A DNA stretch of 64,000 bases from Bryobacterales bacterium (GTDB taxonomy: Bacteria; Acidobacteriota; Terriglobia; Bryobacterales; Bryobacteraceae): NCBI GenBank assembly GCA_003164035.1, contig PLRS01000050.1, forward strand, positions 1 to 64,000, given 5' to 3'. The position numbers were made by a program, and so were the translations under genes. Positions 60,844 to 64,000 of the stretch are shown here, one piece after another (within the stretch, counting starts at the first letter, position 1; the number at the start of each line of letters is the position of its first letter). Under the pieces are notes generated by a model. It had not been told where the DNA came from. It was given only the letters and a program-made list of their open reading frames with translations, and made no database searches.

Positions 60844-63471
60844 TCACTGAATCAAGTTATTAAAAAGCAGCTTGTAAGTGCCGTGGGTTTGGGCGCGGTG
60901 CTGGGCGGGGAAGCCGATTAGCACTACTTTACCTTGTCCCAGTTTGGCGGCAACCACGGCGGCGCGTTTGGCCAGGTTCTGTTCGCCGACGAGCCAGCCG
61001 CTTTCGAGCAGTTCGCGGTCGGCGTAGCGGACCACGACCTGGTAACTCTCCGAATTCTGGGCGGTAACTTCGAAGGCGGGGCTATCCAGGTATAGCGCCA
61101 GAGCCTGCGCGGGCATGCCGTAGGCGATGGGGTTGGTGTTATCGACGTTCACTTTGAGGGTGGAACCGGGGCACCAGAATTCCTTGGTGGATTTGCCGGT
61201 GAGAACGTTGCGGACGCCGATGCCAAGTCGGTCGACGGGGAAGGCCGTGGCGGCGTTGAGAGTGACCAGCGTGCCGCCTTTCTGGACGAAGTCGCGGATG
61301 GCGTCGACGCCTTCGGTGGCAAGACCGGTGCGGTATTCGGGCGGGATGTTGCCCCGGCCGCCGCGCCCACCCCGGCCGCCGCGCCCACCCCGGCCTCCGC
61401 GTCCGCCGGCGGCGCCGGCCGGCGGAGCTTCACCGGTGATGGTGGCGGTGGAATCGCTGGGGACGATCAGGACGTCGTACTTTTCGTTGAGGCCGCCCTT
61501 CTTGATTTCGGGGTCGAAGAGGGGCGTGGAGTGAAAGTCGAACTGCTCCAGCATCAAGCGGGTCCAGCCTTCGTCGATGTTGCCGCCGCCGTAGCGCTGG
61601 TACATGGCGACGCGCAGGCGCTTGGTGTCGTGTACGCCGGCGGAGACCGGAGCGGGCAGCGGAGTGAAATCGACGCCGGTTTCGCGCGCGATGGTTTCAA
61701 GCGCCGATTCGGAACCCGCGGGAACCAGGAAATCGCCGGGACGCAGACCGGCGGAAGGCTTATCGACGCGGCGCACGGGAATGTTTCGGTCGAAGAGGAG
61801 ATTGACGGCGCGGAAGCTATCGTTGAGGCGGCCGTCGAGGGAGTAGCCATTGGCGCCGCGGGTCAGTTTGCCGGCGGGCGCGATAGGCGCGGAGACCTTG
61901 GCCAGCGCGGCGTTTTGTATCTCGGCGCCATCGTCGAGCGTATCGACGCGCACGCCCATGAACTCGAACATGGTGTCGGTGGCCATGTCATAAGGGGGCG
62001 TGGGGGAGCCGTCGCGGTTGCGCGTCCACTCGTTATCGGGATAGAAAGTGCGGCCCAGCAGAAACCGGATCAGCCCCATTTTGGGCTGGGCCAGAGAGAC
62101 CACGAACGAGCCCTCGGGATACGTCATGCCACTGGCAATGGTAAAGGGCTTGGCGGCGCGCTGAACCTCGATGCCCTGGCCGAGCAGCTTGTTCACCATC
62201 TTGATCGAAGTGAGCGGGTCGTGCTGGAGAGTGGAGATGAGATAGGCGGCGGGCTTGCCCGCGGCGCCGCGCTCGGTCTGGCGCTTGGCCTTGAGATAGG
62301 CGTTCCACAAAACGGTTTCGCGGTTGCGCGCGGCCAGATCGAGAGCGGCCCAGGCGGCGACTTTCTGGCGGTCGACGATATCGCGCAAGTGCCACCAGCC
62401 GCCCGGCCATGGGTTGGGGAAGATGGTTTCGGGCTCATAGACGGGAAGGTTGCGGGTATCGCCGCGCAACTCGTCGGGGTGGACGAACTGAGGCGTGGCC
62501 AGGCGCGCGCTGGCCGATTCGGTCAGCATACCGGCGATGTTGTGGAAGGGCGTGATCCAGTGGAATCCGAAGTGGCCCCAGCCGGAATAGATGGCGTCGT
62601 TGATGACGCCGGAGAGACCGTTCTCTTCCTCTTTATATGCCATGTGGGCGCCGTACCAGCTCAGCTCGCGCCAGAGGATGGGGTCGGCGAAGGGGCGAAT
62701 GGGCTCGGCGTACGGCGGCAGGAAGATGCGCGCGCCGTCGCCGCCCATGTGGTGGTGATCGACGTAGGCTTCCGGCTTCCACTCGGTGAATAGGATGCGG
62801 GCCATGTACTGCGAGTCGGGAATGTTGGTCATGAAGGCATCGCGGTTGTTGTCGTGGCCGGCGTATTTCTGGTAGAGCCAGGGGGGATTGGTGCCTTCGT
62901 ATTCAGTGCCGAGCTGCTTGTTATACCAGTCGGTGACCATGATCTGGCCATCGGGATTGAAGCAGGGGACTTCGATGAAGATGACGTTGTCGAGGATACG
63001 GCGCGTCTCTTCGTCCTTGCGGGAGAGCAGATCGAAGGCCAGCTCCGGCGCCATTTGCGTGCCGCCGATTTCGGTGGCGTGCATGCTCATGGATTGGACA
63101 ATGATGGCCTTGCCTTCGTCGGCCAGCGCGTGAGCCTGGGCTTCGGTGAGGCCGCGGGGATCGGAGATACGGGCGTTGATTTCGCGATAGTGGTCGAGTT
63201 TGGCCAGGTTGGCGGGCGAGGTGATGAAGACCTCGAGGAAGGGATTGCCCTCCGAAGTGGGGCCCATGTTGACGACCTTCATGCGGCCGCCGCTTTGCTT
63301 TTCGAGCAACCTGAAGTACTCGACGATCTTGTCCCAGCGGGCAATCTTCCGATCGGCTCCGAGCTGGAAGCCGAAGAATTTTTCGGGAGTGGTGATGTCC
63401 TGGGCCGCGGCCAGCGCGAGGTAGACAAGGCCCGTAAACGAAAGGCGAATAGCGAGAGAGTACCGGCGCAT
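60844..63471 (-). CDS. Secreted M14-family zinc carboxypeptidase with Gly/Arg tract
   Basis: An 875-residue exported metallopeptidase. After a signal peptide (1-23) the M14 domain has the zinc ligands in SMSMHATEIGGTQMAPELAF (HxxE) and the third His in AYVDHHHMGGDG, with substrate-binding DNNRDAFM. The C-terminal half (after about residue 350) is a glutamine-amidotransferase-like/GATase1-like region of the kind seen in large bacterial M14 proteins. Between about 690 and 710 there is a run of GGR repeats from an 18-base tandem repeat. It probably degrades extracellular peptides or cell-wall material. Confidence 0.9.
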   Translation of the reverse strand: MRRYSLAIRLSFTGLVYLALAAAQDITTPEKFFGFQLGADRKIARWDKIVEYFRLLEKQSGGRMKVVNMGPTSEGNPFLEVFITSPANLAKLDHYREINARISDPRGLTEAQAHALADEGKAIIVQSMSMHATEIGGTQMAPELAFDLLSRKDEETRRILDNVIFIEVPCFNPDGQIMVTDWYNKQLGTEYEGTNPPWLYQKYAGHDNNRDAFMTNIPDSQYMARILFTEWKPEAYVDHHHMGGDGARIFLPPYAEPIRPFADPILWRELSWYGAHMAYKEEENGLSGVINDAIYSGWGHFGFHWITPFHNIAGMLTESASARLATPQFVHPDELRGDTRNLPVYEPETIFPNPWPGGWWHLRDIVDRQKVAAWAALDLAARNRETVLWNAYLKAKRQTERGAAGKPAAYLISTLQHDPLTSIKMVNKLLGQGIEVQRAAKPFTIASGMTYPEGSFVVSLAQPKMGLIRFLLGRTFYPDNEWTRNRDGSPTPPYDMATDTMFEFMGVRVDTLDDGAEIQNAALAKVSAPIAPAGKLTRGANGYSLDGRLNDSFRAVNLLFDRNIPVRRVDKPSAGLRPGDFLVPAGSESALETIARETGVDFTPLPAPVSAGVHDTKRLRVAMYQRYGGGNIDEGWTRLMLEQFDFHSTPLFDPEIKKGGLNEKYDVLIVPSDSTATITGEAPPAGAAGGRGGRGGRGGRGGRGGRGNIPPEYRTGLATEGVDAIRDFVQKGGTLVTLNAATAFPVDRLGIGVRNVLTGKSTKEFWCPGSTLKVNVDNTNPIAYGMPAQALALYLDSPAFEVTAQNSESYQVVVRYADRELLESGWLVGEQNLAKRAAVVAAKLGQGKVVLIGFPAQHRAQTHGTYKLLFNNLIQ
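61352..61412. repeat. 18-base tandem repeat encoding Gly-Gly-Arg units
   Basis: About three copies of ccccggccgccgcgccca, the last diverged, inside the M14 peptidase gene. They encode consecutive GGR units. Copy number may vary between strains by slippage; the repeat keeps the frame. Confidence 0.85.
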
Positions 63472-63542
63472 ATATTTTGACTATTCTATACGAGAAGGTC
63501 GGGCAGACAGGGCGGCCGGGAACTTGGGGGAGTTAGTTTCCC

Positions 63543-63630
63543 GCAACCGCTCCCTAACGGTCGCGGCTCGGTAAGTGACTGCAAACGCGCGGTGTCCGTA
63601 ACCGAGCCGCGACCGTTAGGGAGCGGTTGC
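63543..63630. repeat. GCAACCGC hairpin repeat, copy 5
   Basis: Perfect arms of 30 bases (63543-63572 and 63601-63630) enclose the asymmetric loop taagtgactgcaaacgcgcg seen also at 37735. The variable pair is A-T. Left flank ggggagttagttt (63528) and right flank ending gcggttaagcaccc (about 63671) match the outer ends of the 37671-37833 element. It fills the gap between the two last genes. Confidence 0.92.
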
Positions 63631-63683
63631 CGCGCCTAAACTGCGAGATTTTCAGAGCGGTTAAGCACCCGGAACCGCGGGCG

Positions 63684-64000
63684 CTACTGGGCCTGGCGCT
63701 GGAACTGGATGGTGAAGGTCGAGCCGGTTTCTTCCACCACGCTGTAATCGGCAGGGGGCTGGAACAGGCTAGGTTCCGGTTCGTTGCGGCTGAGATTGAT
63801 CAGACGCATGGTGGTTTCGCCATAGCGCGGATCGACAGTCTTGGCCATTATCGTCAACCCCAGATCGGGCGAGATCCAGCTTTCGGTGTATGACGAGAAC
63901 TCCCGGTCGTTGCCGACGGAGCCCACCGGGAAGGTTGTGGTCATTCGCGCACCAGTGACCAAAATGCCTTCGATGGTCTCGGTTCCCAGCGATTCCCAAT
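63684..64000 (-). CDS. Secreted Acidobacteriota protein, 3' part (partial)
   Basis: The frame enters from beyond the right edge and reads WESLGTETIEGILVTGARMT, then TTFPVGSVGNDREFSSYTES, WISPDLGLTIMAKTVDPRYG and ETTMRLINLSRNEPEPSLFQ to a stop at 63684. This C-terminal pattern (GTxTIEG, WxSPxLxxxxxxxxxDPRxGE, LFQxPADY) is common in uncharacterised secreted proteins of Acidobacteriota. The N-terminus and any signal peptide are outside the window. Confidence 0.85.
   Translation of the reverse strand, partial: WESLGTETIEGILVTGARMTTTFPVGSVGNDREFSSYTESWISPDLGLTIMAKTVDPRYGETTMRLINLSRNEPEPSLFQPPADYSVVEETGSTFTIQFQRQAQ

Overview
This GC-rich window looks like a chromosomal segment of an Acidobacteriota bacterium, most likely from the Solibacteres/Bryobacterales group. 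The support is a combination of lineage-typical families: TIGR03435 and TIGR03437 proteins, a DUF1800-DUF1501 pair, TIGR03790, several Tat-exported Gfo/Idh/MocA oxidoreductases, a DUF1080 (3-keto-disaccharide hydrolase) protein, an M14 peptidase with a Gly/Arg tract, and many palindromic intergenic elements. I see no rRNA, tRNA, CRISPR array, phage module or intact transposase gene. The taxonomic call is an inference from family content, not from a marker-gene tree.

Layout. 0.3-2.2 kb: a lipoprotein gene opposite a coupled cluster of a small membrane protein, RNase PH (rph) and an ITP/XTP pyrophosphatase (rdgB type). 2.2-9.5 kb: a secreted metallo-beta-lactamase, a phosphopantetheinyl transferase, a Phd/PIN toxin-antitoxin pair with a visible operator, a histidine kinase and response regulator, a TIGR03435 protein and a SPASM radical SAM enzyme. 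9.5-18.2 kb: an Ada-AlkA fusion, an outer-membrane-like protein, a shortened ABC ATPase with a Wzt-type C-terminus, a methyltransferase with a C-terminal beta-rich region, a COG0523 GTPase, a DUF2971 protein and hicBA. 18.5-34.4 kb: carbohydrate genes, comprising a GH116 enzyme, a CE1-like esterase, a PfkB kinase, two ACS-type MFS transporters, two Gfo/Idh/MocA enzymes, a putative TIM-barrel glycosidase, a URO-D-like protein and a DUF1080 hydrolase.

34.4-46.6 kb: a PspC-domain protein, TIGR03790 followed by heptose-7-phosphate kinase, a transmembrane FHA-lytic transglycosylase fusion, a nucleotide-sugar-epimerase-like protein, an MFS exporter, a methyltransferase-like protein, bactofilin, the GTPase Der and a badly decayed M61 peptidase. 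47-52.6 kb: the DUF1800/DUF1501 secretion-associated pair, a small secreted Cys-rich protein and an aldose 1-epimerase. 53-59.1 kb: a tight minus-strand operon gltX, glnS, carbamoyltransferase, proS. 59.2-60.1 kb: a DUF433/DUF5615 toxin-antitoxin pair preceded by an antitoxin-like gene with an in-frame stop. 60.8-64 kb: the M14 peptidase and the 3' part of a further gene.

Two genome-scale patterns stand out. First, there is a mixture of intact and broken toxin-antitoxin modules: Phd-PIN, HicBA and DUF433-DUF5615 are intact, whereas an AbrB-PIN toxin, a MazF, a VapC and a ribbon-helix-helix antitoxin are each damaged in a different way. Second, the intergenic spaces carry at least four families of MITE-like or REP-like palindromic elements. 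Members show compensatory base changes in their stems and seem to share and swap outer flanks and cores.
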